64,000 nucleotides of DNA from Niveibacterium sp. SC-1 (GTDB lineage: Bacteria; Pseudomonadota; Gammaproteobacteria; Burkholderiales; Rhodocyclaceae). Both the position numbers and the translations under genes were made by a program. The notes beneath the pieces were generated by a model. It saw only the letters and a list, made by a program, of their open reading frames with translations. It did not search any database and had not been told where the DNA came from. The stretch covers positions 1,364,001 through 1,428,000 of the forward strand of contig NZ_CP151275.1 in assembly GCF_038235435.1 (NCBI RefSeq), written 5' to 3'. Positions 11,210 through 19,613 of this stretch are shown here, in pieces. The first letter of the stretch is position 1. Every line of letters starts with the position of its first letter.

Positions 11210-12119
11210 GCGGGTGCGCCGCCTCGCGTGGCTGGGCGCCTTGTTCGCGCTCGGCCACGCGAGCGTCGTTCGGGCGCAGAGCATCGACGTGCTGGACGAA
11301 GCGCGTCGCAGCCTGGCCAGCGAGCTCGTCGTACTGGCGGGCCAGTATGAACACGGCGAGGGGGTGGTGCAGGATCTCGCCCGCGCTGCCGACCTGTACT
11401 GCGATGCGGCCCGCTACGGCAACGCGGACGCTTATTTCGCGCTCGCCTGGATGGTCGGTGACGGTCGCGGCTTTGCCAAGGACGATCGCATTGCCGCCAC
11501 GCTGATGGCACGTGCCGGGGATCTGGGGCTGGAGCAGGCGCGCAACGCGCAGCGCTTCTTCGGACCTCCTGCCAATGCGCTCCCGCCCTGTCTCGTGCCG
11601 CGCCCGGCTGCGGCGAAGAACGATCCCACCGTCTCCGACGACGCTGACCTCGACGAAGTGCTCGCCAATTTGCCGGCTAACAAACGCCGGGTTGCACAGC
11701 TGGTGCGGCTGATGGCGGCCGAGCACAAGATCGAACCGCGTCTCGCCCTGGCGCTCGCGGCCGCAGAGTCCAACTTCGAGTCGATGGCGCGCTCCCCCCG
11801 CAACGCGATGGGGGTGATGCAGCTGATTCCCGAGACGGCCCAGCGCTTCAAGGTGCGCAATCCCTACGATGTACGTCAGAACATCCGCGGCGGGCTGAGT
11901 TACCTGAACTGGCTCTTGTCCTATTACCGCGGTGACGTGCTGCTGGCGCTCGCGGCCTACAACGCGGGCGAGGGCGCGGTCGATCGCTATCGCGGCATTC
12001 CGCCCTACCGGGAGACGGTCGACTATGTCAAACGCATCTACGGGATGTTCCGCAAGCCGACACATGCCTTCGATGCAAGCCTGGTGGCAGAGGCTTCGCC
12101 ATTGGTTGCTGTGCGCTAG
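11160..12119 (+). CDS. Lytic transglycosylase with Sel1-like repeats
   Basis: Secreted peptidoglycan-cleaving enzyme of 319 residues. A signal peptide ends near SVVRAQ. Residues about 50-130 hold Sel1-like repeats (GQYEHGEGVVQDLARAADLY and a second copy). The SLT domain follows with catalytic Glu203 in AAAESNFESMA, then GVMQLIPETAQRF and ALAAYNAGEGAV. The ATG at 11160, with GAAGAG upstream, lies 50 nt inside the previous gene. An in-frame GTG at 11214 would avoid the overlap but lacks room for a ribosome binding site. Position behind envelope-polysaccharide genes suggests local wall remodelling for an export or surface complex, which is inference. Confidence 0.87.
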   Translation: MNRKRWRLPACASGVSRRVRRLAWLGALFALGHASVVRAQSIDVLDEARRSLASELVVLAGQYEHGEGVVQDLARAADLYCDAARYGNADAYFALAWMVGDGRGFAKDDRIAATLMARAGDLGLEQARNAQRFFGPPANALPPCLVPRPAAAKNDPTVSDDADLDEVLANLPANKRRVAQLVRLMAAEHKIEPRLALALAAAESNFESMARSPRNAMGVMQLIPETAQRFKVRNPYDVRQNIRGGLSYLNWLLSYYRGDVLLALAAYNAGEGAVDRYRGIPPYRETVDYVKRIYGMFRKPTHAFDASLVAEASPLVAVR

Positions 12120-12879
12120 CACGCTGGCTGCGGCCAGTCTGCTGCCGGCTGGCAGCGCGCGCGCGGATCTGGTCGAAACGGTCCCCCGGATCAAGCCCTC
12201 GGTGGTGGCGATAGGCAGCTACCTGCCGACGCGCGCGCCGCAGTTCCTGCTGGTGGGCACGGGCTTTGCGGTCGGGGATGGGCGAATGATCGCGACGAAC
12301 GCGCATGTGGTCGCGCCCTTGCTCGGCGCTCAGGAGGGCGAGCAACTCGTGGTGCTCAAGGTCGAGGTGACGCCGCAGGGGCCGCGCCAGCGCGTCCTCA
12401 AGGTAGCGCGTCTGGCTTCCGATCCCGCGCATGACATCGCGGTGCTGAAACTGATCGAGGGCGAGGCGCTACCGGCCCTGGCGCTCGGTGACCCGGACAA
12501 TGCGCGGGAGGGCCAGGCGCTGGCCTTCACCGGATTTCCGATCGTCGGCGCGCTGGGGCTCAACCACGCCACGCACCGCGCGACCCTGGCCTCCATCACG
12601 CCGACCGTGATCCCACAGGGCAAGGCCTCTGAGCTCACCCCGCAGGCGATCCAGCGGCTCAAGTCCGGCGCCTTCAACGTCTTCCAGCTCGATGCGACCG
12701 CATATCCGGGCAACAGTGGCAGTCCGGTCTACGATCCAGATTCCGGCGAGGTTCTCGCGGTCGTGAACATGGTGTGGGTGAAGGCGGGCAAGGAATCAGC
12801 GCTGACGGCGCCTTCGGGGATCACCTATGCGGTGCCGGTCAGCTACCTCAAGCGCCTGCTGTCCGAGCCCGCCAAGTGA
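12064..12879 (+). CDS. Secreted trypsin-like serine protease
   Basis: S1-type (trypsin/DegP fold) protease of 271 residues with a signal peptide ending at GSARA. The triad is visible: His81 in ATNAHVVAP, Asp124 in AHDIAVLKL and Ser218 in YPGNSGSPVYD. There is no PDZ domain, unlike DegP/DegQ. I place the start at ATG 12064 (12073 is also possible), which gives a proper signal peptide and a 56 nt overlap with the transglycosylase gene. The open frame reaches further upstream but only as antisense-like arginine-rich sequence. Likely a periplasmic or exported protease co-expressed with the polysaccharide cluster; its substrate is unknown. Confidence 0.85.
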   Translation: MPSMQAWWQRLRHWLLCASTLAAASLLPAGSARADLVETVPRIKPSVVAIGSYLPTRAPQFLLVGTGFAVGDGRMIATNAHVVAPLLGAQEGEQLVVLKVEVTPQGPRQRVLKVARLASDPAHDIAVLKLIEGEALPALALGDPDNAREGQALAFTGFPIVGALGLNHATHRATLASITPTVIPQGKASELTPQAIQRLKSGAFNVFQLDATAYPGNSGSPVYDPDSGEVLAVVNMVWVKAGKESALTAPSGITYAVPVSYLKRLLSEPAK

Positions 12880-12916
12880 CGCGCAACGCGGGCGCAAAAG
12901 GACGAGGCGGAATCGC

Positions 12917-13477
12917 TCAGTCGATCAGGGTACGGGCGCCTTCGAAACGCTGCGCGAAGTAGCGGTTGTCCAGGCTTTCGAGCCGTACCTTGCCGCGGCT
13001 GGAGGGCGCGTGGATGAAGCGGCCGTCGCCCACATAGAGTCCGACGTGCGAGAAAGGGCGGTTGAGCGTGTTGAAGAACACCAGGTCGCCAGGACGCAGC
13101 GCGTCGCGCGGCACCGGACGGGCGATGCGCGCGATCTGTGCGGCGTTGTGCGGCAGCTTCAGGCCCGACACGTTCTCCATCACGTAGGCGATCATCCCGC
13201 TGCAGTCCAGGCCAGCTTCCGGGTTGCTGCCGCCGAAGCGGTAGCCGGTGTCGATCAGACCGAGCGCAAAGATGACTGCGTCATTAGCCTGCTGGGGTGC
13301 TGGTAGTCGCGCGTAGGGCTTGCCTTCGACTGGCGATGGCGTGGGCGACTCCGGTGTCGGACTGCTGCCACAGGCGGCGAGCAGCAGGCTCAGCGCCAGG
13401 GCCGTGGCGAGGGCAGCAAAGGATCGAAGTCCGGGCGTCCGGCGGCCTGCGGAGGCGTGCTGCTTGCAGGGCGCCAT
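12917..13477 (-). CDS. NlpC/P60 (C40) family lipoprotein peptidase
   Basis: Cell-wall hydrolase cutting peptide stems of peptidoglycan, 186 residues. A lipoprotein signal with lipobox LAAC makes Cys36 the lipid anchor, followed by a Pro/Ser/Thr-rich linker. The C40 domain shows catalytic Cys92 in GLDCSGMI and His144 in FSHVGLYVGDG. It is the third gene of a minus-strand operon: its ATG directly abuts the dtd stop with no spacing. It faces the protease gene tail to tail with a 37 nt gap. Confidence 0.9.
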   Translation of the reverse strand: MAPCKQHASAGRRTPGLRSFAALATALALSLLLAACGSSPTPESPTPSPVEGKPYARLPAPQQANDAVIFALGLIDTGYRFGGSNPEAGLDCSGMIAYVMENVSGLKLPHNAAQIARIARPVPRDALRPGDLVFFNTLNRPFSHVGLYVGDGRFIHAPSSRGKVRLESLDNRYFAQRFEGARTLID

Positions 13478-13927
13478 TCAGCTCTCCAGCCAGAACGTAA
13501 CCGGGCCGTCGTTGACGAGGCTGACGGCCATGTCCGCGCCGAAACGTCCGGTGGCCACCGTCGGGTGCAGCGCGAGCGCACGCGCGACCAGATGCTCGAA
13601 AAGCTGGCTCGCCAGTGCCGGTGCTGCGGCCGAGGTAAAGCTCGCGCGGGTGCCGTTGCGGGTGTCGGCGGCCAGGGTGAATTGCGGGACCAGCAGTAGC
13701 CCGCCGCCGGTGTCGGCGAGCGAGCGGTTCATGCGGCCAGCCTCATCAGCGAAGACGCGATAGCCGAGCATCCGCTGCAGCAGTTTCTCGGCACTCTTCT
13801 CATCATCCTCAGGGCGCACGCCGACGAGAGCGAGCAGACCGGGGCCAATCGCACCGACGACCTCACTGACCTGCGCACCGGCCACTTCGACGCGCGCTTC
13901 GCGCACGCGCTGGATCAAACCAATCAT
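13478..13927 (-). CDS. dtd: D-aminoacyl-tRNA deacylase
   Basis: Cytoplasmic editing enzyme that removes D-amino acids wrongly loaded on tRNA. The 149-residue length is typical. Conserved elements are the N-terminal LIQRVREARVEV, the region LLLVPQFTLAADTRNGTR and the C-terminal VNDGPVTFWLES, which form the active-site groove of DTD dimers. The start overlaps the stop of the SIMPL gene as ATGA, so it is translationally coupled to it. Confidence 0.94.
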   Translation of the reverse strand: MIGLIQRVREARVEVAGAQVSEVVGAIGPGLLALVGVRPEDDEKSAEKLLQRMLGYRVFADEAGRMNRSLADTGGGLLLVPQFTLAADTRNGTRASFTSAAAPALASQLFEHLVARALALHPTVATGRFGADMAVSLVNDGPVTFWLES

Positions 13928-14631
13928 TGCAACTCGATCTGTCCATTCACGTTGACGGTGATCTGGCTCTCGCCGGTTTCGATCGGGGAAGGCGGCACGG
14001 CATCCGAGGACATCGCGACCGCCGGCTTGGCCATCCGGTACATCGGTGGCCGGGTTCCACCCTGGGTGCTCACCGTGAGCTGACGGATCCGGTATTTGCG
14101 ACCGAGCGCACCGGCGGCCACGTCGGCGCGGGCTCGGAAGGCCGCGATCGCGTCGACCACGGTGTCGTCTTCCGCTTTCTTGCGGGTCTCCGGTGCCGGC
14201 AGGAAGGCGATCTGGCCCAGTGCGAGTCCGCTGCCTTGCAGCTTGCCGATGAGCTCCGACAGCGCAGCCGTATCGCGCGTCTCCAGCACCAGTTCGGAGC
14301 GCATGCGCCAGCCCTCGATCTTGCCGCCGTTGCGTCCGTAGTCGGCCCAGGTGTTGGTGCCGCCACTTTGCGTCTTGACCGCCGTGTAGGGCTTGGCGAG
14401 TGCGATCGCGCTGCTCATCGCCTGGTTGATGCGCTTGGAGAGCTCGGGCAGCTTCGCGTCGTTACCCTCGAGGAAGACCGTGGCGCGCGCCAGGTCGTTG
14501 GGGGCGCTGCGGTTGGCTTCGGCGGAGAGCTCTATCGTCGTGGTGTTCTTGTCGGCGTCGGCAGCCATCGCGCTGTTGGCGCAGGCCAGTACCAGGGCGG
14601 CGAAAGGAAGGAGGACTGTGCGTCGGATCAT
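13924..14631 (-). CDS. SIMPL (DUF541) domain periplasmic protein
   Basis: 235-residue exported protein with signal peptide ending ANSAMA and a DUF541/SIMPL domain, the family of E. coli YggE and BP26. It shows the typical alternation IELSAEANRSAPNDLARATV near the N-terminus and ESQITVNVNGQIEL at the C-terminus. I chose the ATG at 14631 because GGGGAG lies 7 nt upstream and the signal peptide starts there; the frame stays open to 14832 without signal-like sequence. It is the first gene of the SIMPL-dtd-C40 operon. Family members have been linked to oxidative stress defence, but the biochemical function is unknown. Confidence 0.85.
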   Translation of the reverse strand: MIRRTVLLPFAALVLACANSAMAADADKNTTTIELSAEANRSAPNDLARATVFLEGNDAKLPELSKRINQAMSSAIALAKPYTAVKTQSGGTNTWADYGRNGGKIEGWRMRSELVLETRDTAALSELIGKLQGSGLALGQIAFLPAPETRKKAEDDTVVDAIAAFRARADVAAGALGRKYRIRQLTVSTQGGTRPPMYRMAKPAVAMSSDAVPPSPIETGESQITVNVNGQIELQ

Positions 14632-14987
14632 GGGCGTCTCCCCGCTGGAATGGCGCGAATGGTAGCAGGTGTGCCCGTGCGTACTGGCGACCTCGAATCC
14701 GGCGCGTCGAGGCCGTGGCCGGACGCTGCCCTGCCACGCGTTCATGCTGCGGCATGGAGGCGCGGGCTTTGGTGCGAGAACAAAACATGACGGCGGGGCA
14801 AACACTCTGATATACAGCCATCCGTTTCGCATCCGAACGGATCGCGGAGCGCTTCATCCCGGCCGGCACAGGCCGCGGCAAACGGGCGTCGTTCGCATGC
14901 CCGCGCCGATATCACACAGACGTAATTCCACACCGTAAGAGGGTGGCTGCGACTCTTTCGGCACGAAAGTACCGAGGAGACACACTG
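14632..14987. promoter_or_regulatory. Divergent intergenic region with an inverted repeat, SIMPL gene / alpha-amylase
   Basis: This 356 bp stretch lies between divergent genes and must hold both promoters. The clearest element is the inverted repeat ATCCGTT (14820-14826) / AACGGAT (14836-14842) with a 9 bp spacer, about 145 bp before the amylase ATG. It could be an operator for the amylase gene. GAGGAGA at 14974-14980 is the amylase ribosome binding site. I see no convincing -35/-10 pair and no further gene. Confidence 0.35.
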
Positions 14988-17513
14988 ATGAAGTTCGCAT
15001 CACCTGTCCGGGCGCGTTCGCGCTCCCGGGCTGGCGCGCTTGTGCGCGCCGCCTTTCTCTCCGCCGCGCTGGGCCTGCCCGCGCTGGCTTCCGCCCAAAG
15101 CACCGCACGCACGGCCTTCGTCCAGCTGTTTGAGTGGAAGTGGACCGACGTGGCCAAGGAGTGCGCCAGCTATCTCGGCCCCAAGGGGTTCGCGGCGGTG
15201 CAGGTTTCGCCGCCGAACGAACACAACTGGATCAGCTCCGGCGACGGCGCGCCCTATCCGTGGTGGATGCGCTACCAGCCGGTGAGCTACAGCCTGGACC
15301 GTAGCCGCAGTGGCACCCGTGCCGAGTTCATCGCCATGGTGAACCAGTGCAAGGCCGCGGGCGTCGGCATCTACGTGGATGCGGTCATCAACCACATGTC
15401 CGCCGGCAACAGCGGCACCTCCAGTGCCGGCCGCGGATGGTCGTGGCACAACTACCCGGGGCTGTACGGCGTCAACGATTTCCACTCGCCGGTCTGCGGC
15501 ATCTCCAACAGCGACTACACGGGCAGCATCGACAACGTCCAGAACTGCGAGCTCTCCGGCCTGCAGGACCTGAACACCAGCACCAGCTACGTGCGCGGCA
15601 AGATCGCCGACTATCTGGTCGACCTCGCTAACATCGGCGTCGCCGGCTTCCGCGTCGACGCCGCAAAGCACATGAGTCCCACCGACCTCGGTGCGATCAT
15701 CGACAACGTCAATGCGCGCGTCGGTACCAACAAGCCCTTCTGGTTCCTGGAGGTGATCGGGGCCAGCGGCGAAGTGGTGCAACCCAGCCAGTACTTCGGG
15801 CTGGCTGGCGGTGCGGCGACGGTGACGGAGTTCGCCTTCGGGCCCAAGCTCTATGACAAGTTCGCCGGCGGCGGCAAGCTCGCGGATCTCAAGACCTTCG
15901 GCGAAAGCTGGGGCCTGATGGGCAGCAGCAAGGCGATCGCCTTCGTGGACAACCACGACAAGCAGCGCAACCACGGCGGTGGTGGTAACTACATCACCTA
16001 TCACTCCGGTAGCACCTACGACCTGGCCAACGTCTTCATGCTGGCCTGGCCCTACGGCTACCCGGCGCTGATGTCGAGCTACGCCTTCAACCGCAGCAGC
16101 ACGTTCGACACCAGCTACGGCCCGCCCTTCAACAGCGACGGTTCGACCAAGGGCCCCTGGGATGGTGGCGTGACGAGCCCGGCCTGCTTCAACCAATCGG
16201 TTGGCGGCTGGGTGTGCGAACACCGCTGGCGTTCCATCGGCAACATGGTGAGCTTCCGCAACGCCACGGTGGCCAACTGGACGGTCACCGACTGGTGGGA
16301 CAACGGCAACAACCAGGTCGCCTTCGGTCGTGGCAACAAGGGCTTCGTCGCCATCAACAAGGAAGGCACGGCGCTCACCCGTACTTTCAAGACCAGCCTA
16401 CCCGCCGCGAAGTACTGCGACGTGATCAGCGGTGACTACGACGCGACGGCCAAGACCTGTAGTGGCACCGTGGTCACGGTCGACGCGAGCGGCAACGTGA
16501 CGATGACCGTGCCGGCCAACGGCGCGGCCGCGATTCATGTCGACGCGGTGGTCGGTACCACGCCGCCGCCGGCAGGTGCGAGCCTGACGGTGCGCGCGCA
16601 GGGCGTGACCCTGGGCAGTGGCGAGAGCGTCTATGTCGTGGGTGATGCCGCCGCGCTGGGCGCCTGGAGCCCGTGCAGTGCGACCAAGCTGAGCGCGGGT
16701 AACGGCGAATACTCGGCCACGCTGAGCGTGCCGGCCTCGACCGCAGTGCAGTACAAGTTCATCAAGTACAGCAACTGCAACAGCGCGAGCTGGGAGGCGG
16801 GCAACAACCGCAGCACCACGACGGCCGCCACCGGCGGGAGCAGCAGCGTGTGCGGCGTGTTCGGCAGCACCGCGGCCTGCACCACGACGGGTACTACGGC
16901 CAATGTGAACTTCACCGTGCAGGGCGCAGCACCGGCCTCGGGCCAGGTGGTCTACGTCACGGGCAACGTCGCGGCCCTGGGCAACTGGGCCCCGTGCAGC
17001 GCCGTACCGCTGACGGTGGGCAGCGATGGCAGCTACAGCGCCAGCGTCGCACTGCCGGCAGCTACCGCCGTGCAGTACAAGTTCCTGAAGTTCAGCAGCT
17101 GCAGTAGTCCGAGCTGGGAAGCCGGCAACAACCGCGCGGTCACGACACCGGCGGCCGGCGGTTCGGCTGCCGTGTGCGGCGTGTTCGGCAGCACTGCGGG
17201 TTGCAGCACCGGTGGTACCACGGCGAGCGTGACCTTCAACGTCTCGGCCAGCGTGGTTTCGGGCCAGTCGGTCTATGTGTTGGGCAGCATCCCGGCACTG
17301 GCCAGCTGGAACACCGCCAACGCCCTCGCGCTGGCCAGCACTGGCACCAGCAACTGGTCCAAGACCTTGGAGCTGCCGCCTTCGACGAGCTTCGAGTACA
17401 AGTACATCAAGAAGGACTCGGCGGGTAACGTCACCTGGGAATCGGGTAGCAACCGCGTCGTCACCAGCGCCGCCGCAGGCGTGGCGCAGACGCTGAACGA
17501 CAGCTGGAAGTAA
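14988..17513 (+). CDS. Secreted alpha-amylase, GH13 with three C-terminal CBM20 domains
   Basis: Extracellular alpha-1,4-glucan hydrolase of 841 residues. A signal peptide ends near LPALASAQ. The GH13 barrel begins AFVQLFEWKWTDVAKEC and has the animal/Streptomyces-like form. Catalytic motifs are GFRVDAAKHM (nucleophile Asp), FWFLEVIGASGE (acid/base Glu) and FVDNHDKQRN (transition-state Asp). Three starch-binding CBM20 modules follow from about residue 530. Modules one and two are near copies 324 bp apart with paired cysteines; module three lacks them. The ATG at 14988 follows GAGGAGA by 7 nt; an upstream GTG at 14943 is not needed. A hairpin terminator follows the stop. Confidence 0.93.
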   Translation: MKFASPVRARSRSRAGALVRAAFLSAALGLPALASAQSTARTAFVQLFEWKWTDVAKECASYLGPKGFAAVQVSPPNEHNWISSGDGAPYPWWMRYQPVSYSLDRSRSGTRAEFIAMVNQCKAAGVGIYVDAVINHMSAGNSGTSSAGRGWSWHNYPGLYGVNDFHSPVCGISNSDYTGSIDNVQNCELSGLQDLNTSTSYVRGKIADYLVDLANIGVAGFRVDAAKHMSPTDLGAIIDNVNARVGTNKPFWFLEVIGASGEVVQPSQYFGLAGGAATVTEFAFGPKLYDKFAGGGKLADLKTFGESWGLMGSSKAIAFVDNHDKQRNHGGGGNYITYHSGSTYDLANVFMLAWPYGYPALMSSYAFNRSSTFDTSYGPPFNSDGSTKGPWDGGVTSPACFNQSVGGWVCEHRWRSIGNMVSFRNATVANWTVTDWWDNGNNQVAFGRGNKGFVAINKEGTALTRTFKTSLPAAKYCDVISGDYDATAKTCSGTVVTVDASGNVTMTVPANGAAAIHVDAVVGTTPPPAGASLTVRAQGVTLGSGESVYVVGDAAALGAWSPCSATKLSAGNGEYSATLSVPASTAVQYKFIKYSNCNSASWEAGNNRSTTTAATGGSSSVCGVFGSTAACTTTGTTANVNFTVQGAAPASGQVVYVTGNVAALGNWAPCSAVPLTVGSDGSYSASVALPAATAVQYKFLKFSSCSSPSWEAGNNRAVTTPAAGGSAAVCGVFGSTAGCSTGGTTASVTFNVSASVVSGQSVYVLGSIPALASWNTANALALASTGTSNWSKTLELPPSTSFEYKYIKKDSAGNVTWESGSNRVVTSAAAGVAQTLNDSWK
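16570..17510 (+). repeat. Intragenic tandem triplication encoding CBM20 modules
   Basis: Three consecutive CBM20-coding units. The first two are recent copies: the 23 bp stretch at 16848-16870 recurs exactly at 17172-17194, a period of 324 bp, and the segments encoding VQYKF, SWEAGNNR and VCGVFGSTA also recur. The third unit keeps the fold motifs (QSVYVLGS, FEYKYIKKD, WESGSNR) but has diverged and lost the cysteines. Confidence 0.85.
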
Positions 17514-17555
17514 GTCGCAGGATCCGGACTGCGCCGTTGGCACGGTCCGGGGTTC

Positions 17556-17592
17556 GACGGGCCGCAGGGCAACTTGCGGCCCGTCGTCGTTT
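17556..17592. terminator. Bidirectional hairpin terminator between amylase and HD hydrolase genes
   Basis: A perfect 11 bp stem pairs GACGGGCCGCA (17556-17566) with TGCGGCCCGTC (17575-17585) around an 8 nt loop. GTCGTTT follows on the plus strand, a weak T-run. It sits between two convergent stops and can serve both genes. Confidence 0.7.
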
Positions 17593-18140
17593 CAGTCGGC
17601 CGATTCTGGATCGGGCAGGGCGGGCGATGCCTTGGGCGCTGCAGCCTGGGCTCGTGCGATCGCGACCAGGCGCGGATCGGCCTCGGTCATCACGTCGAGC
17701 AGCAGGCGTTTCTCGCGCAGGTAGAGGCGCGCGAAGTTCGGATCGTGCAAGGCGATCGACTGCGTGTTGCTGATCAGGTCCGCGACCTTGATCGACTGCA
17801 CCCAGGCGGGTGCGCGTGAGAGTCGTTCGCGCGAGGCCGCCTTGCGCTGCGCGCGGTTGCCGGTTTCGAGATCGGAGAGCAGCAGCACGCCTTGCGCCAC
17901 CTCGTCGCCAAACTCCGCCTGCAGGGTTTCGAGCTGCACGCCGCAGTCTTCCATGCAGTCATGCAACCAGGCGGCGGCCACGATGACCTGCGGATCGAGC
18001 GGCGCGTACTGGCTAGCCACTGTCACCGCGATACCCGCAACCTCACCCAGATGTTCGGCGTAGGGATTGCCGGTGTATTTGCGCACCTGATCGCGATGCG
18101 CGTGGCGGGCAAACTGCATGGCGCGGAAGGCGAGGTCCAA
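17592..18140 (-). CDS. HD-domain phosphohydrolase, RelA/SpoT hydrolase-like
   Basis: Small stand-alone HD protein resembling the hydrolase half of RelA/SpoT and MESH1-type (p)ppGpp hydrolases. Metal-binding residues are visible in ARHAHRDQVRKYTGNPYAEH (first His) and AAWLHDCMEDC (HD pair, then ED), with a later Asp in IKVADLISN. No synthetase domain is present. The best start is the TTG at 18140, which has AGGAG 6 nt upstream and gives 182 residues; TTG 18155 and ATG 18119 are alternatives. Whether it acts on (p)ppGpp or another nucleotide cannot be told. It is convergent with the amylase. Confidence 0.75.
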   Translation of the reverse strand: MDLAFRAMQFARHAHRDQVRKYTGNPYAEHLGEVAGIAVTVASQYAPLDPQVIVAAAWLHDCMEDCGVQLETLQAEFGDEVAQGVLLLSDLETGNRAQRKAASRERLSRAPAWVQSIKVADLISNTQSIALHDPNFARLYLREKRLLLDVMTEADPRLVAIARAQAAAPKASPALPDPESAD

Positions 18141-18238
18141 GCGAGGCTCCTGCAAGGTGTGCGGTCAGCCGCGTCCGGCCACCGCCGATCGGCGGATCCG
18201 CCGAAAGAAGGCGGGTTTCCCGGATAGTCGAGTCCGCC

Positions 18239-18931
18239 ATGACGAACTTCGATTCTCCCAGAACGGCGGCGCGAGTCGCATTCGATGCGGCGGCCGCCTC
18301 CCTGAACATGGATGCCGAGGCTGATCCCGCCTCGCCACCGATCGATTGGTCACCCCTCAAGCCCGGCGGCGCCAACTTCCAGACTGCGCGCCTGGACGGA
18401 ACATCCCAGCGACTGGATGTGAAAATGTCGCGCGGCATGTGGCTCTTCGGCGGGCTCTTCGCCGGGCTGGGCGGGATGGCTGTCGTGCTGGGGTCGTCCG
18501 CCGCGATACGCGACGGCCACGCGCTGGGCGCGCTGGTCTTCCTGCTGGTAGGCTTGGTGTTCTGCGGCCTCGGCGTCTGGCTGCTCAGCCGCCCACGCCT
18601 GCGGTTCGACAAACCCTTGGGGATGTACTTCGCGGGCGCGCGGCCACGCCCGGGTGGCGCGTCCACGCATGAGCAGCAGGGCCGTCTGGCCGACATCCGC
18701 GCGCTGCAGTTGCTGGCCGAGCGAGTCAGCTCCGACGACGGCAACTATCTGAGCTACGAACTGAACCTGGTCCTGGTCGATGGCCGCCGGGTCAACGTGA
18801 TGGACCACGGCAAGCGCCGCGCGATCGAGCTCAGCGCGCGCGCATTGTCTGAATTCCTGGACAGACCGGTGTGGTCGTCGCTCGATGACCCCGAAGCCGC
18901 TCAGCCGATCCGGCGCAGGCCAGCGCGGTAG
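18239..18931 (+). CDS. Unknown two-helix membrane protein
   Basis: I do not recognise a family. The 230 residues begin with a hydrophilic stretch of about 65, then two adjacent helices (GMWLFGGLFAGLGGMAVVLG and ALGALVFLLVGLVFCGLGVW). A soluble C-terminal half follows that reads like a PH-like or DUF3592-type domain, including RLRFDKPLGMYF and LSYELNLVLVDGRRVNVMDH. Codon use looks like that of its neighbours and the frame has strong third-position GC, so it is a real gene. Its last 31 nt overlap the 3' end of the convergent carbonic-anhydrase gene. Confidence 0.7.
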   Translation: MTNFDSPRTAARVAFDAAAASLNMDAEADPASPPIDWSPLKPGGANFQTARLDGTSQRLDVKMSRGMWLFGGLFAGLGGMAVVLGSSAAIRDGHALGALVFLLVGLVFCGLGVWLLSRPRLRFDKPLGMYFAGARPRPGGASTHEQQGRLADIRALQLLAERVSSDDGNYLSYELNLVLVDGRRVNVMDHGKRRAIELSARALSEFLDRPVWSSLDDPEAAQPIRRRPAR

Positions 18932-19425
18932 CGCGCCGCGTTGCGCACGTAGGATTCCGCGCTCTTGTAGAGGCCCGCGACTTCCGCATCGGTCAGCTCG
19001 CGGATGATGCGGCCCGGCGTACCCACCACGAGCACGCGGTCGGGAATCACCTTGCCTTCGGGGATCAGGGTGTTGGCGCCGATCAGGCAGTGCTTGCCGA
19101 TCACCGCGCGGTTGAGGATCACCGCGTTGATGCCGATGAGCGAGCCTTCGCCCACCGTGCAGCCGTGCAGCATCACCATGTGGCCGACGGTCACGTTGTC
19201 CGCCAGCGTGAGCGGCACGCCGTCGTCGGTGTGCAGGATCGCGCCGTCCTGGATGTTGGTGTTGGCGCCGATCACGATCGGGTCGTGGTCACCGCGCAGG
19301 GTCGCGCCGAACCAAACGCTGGCGTTCGCCCCCAGTCTCACGTCCCCGATCACGGTGGCGTTATCGGCCACCCAAACATTGTCGCCCAGCTCGGGCACAC
19401 GGTCTTCCAGCGCAAAGATGCTCAT
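18901..19425 (-). CDS. Gamma-class carbonic anhydrase family protein
   Basis: Left-handed beta-helix hexapeptide protein of the YrdA/PaaY/CaiE group, 174 residues. Zinc-ligand histidines are present: one in AILHTDDGVP and two in VTVGHMVMLHGC, with the upstream Arg/Asp of FGATLRGDHDP. The ATG at 19425 gives MSIFALEDRVPELGDNVWVA, the normal family N-terminus; the frame extends upstream without family-like sequence. Likely a cytoplasmic trimer; catalytic CO2 hydration is not proven for many relatives. Confidence 0.88.
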   Translation of the reverse strand: MSIFALEDRVPELGDNVWVADNATVIGDVRLGANASVWFGATLRGDHDPIVIGANTNIQDGAILHTDDGVPLTLADNVTVGHMVMLHGCTVGEGSLIGINAVILNRAVIGKHCLIGANTLIPEGKVIPDRVLVVGTPGRIIRELTDAEVAGLYKSAESYVRNAARYRAGLRRIG

Positions 19426-19613
19426 GAAACGGCTATCCGATTGATTTCTCGGAGCTTGTTGCAACGCAAAGGGGGGCAATAGTAGGCGCCGGGGGTGGTG
19501 GATGCAAGCTTTCCGCCGCGGCTTTACACCCGTTTTCAGCCCGGCGTACCGTCGTTTGCTTGCCGTGCCCGTCCACGCTTGGCACAGTGCGGCATCTTTT
19601 ATCGGAGTGCTGC

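Noticed and set aside
19580..19595. Another TGGCAC-like sigma-54 half-site upstream of the small membrane protein gene and upp.
   Set aside because: The GG to GC spacing is one base short, and transcription would start on top of the ribosome binding site at about 19605.
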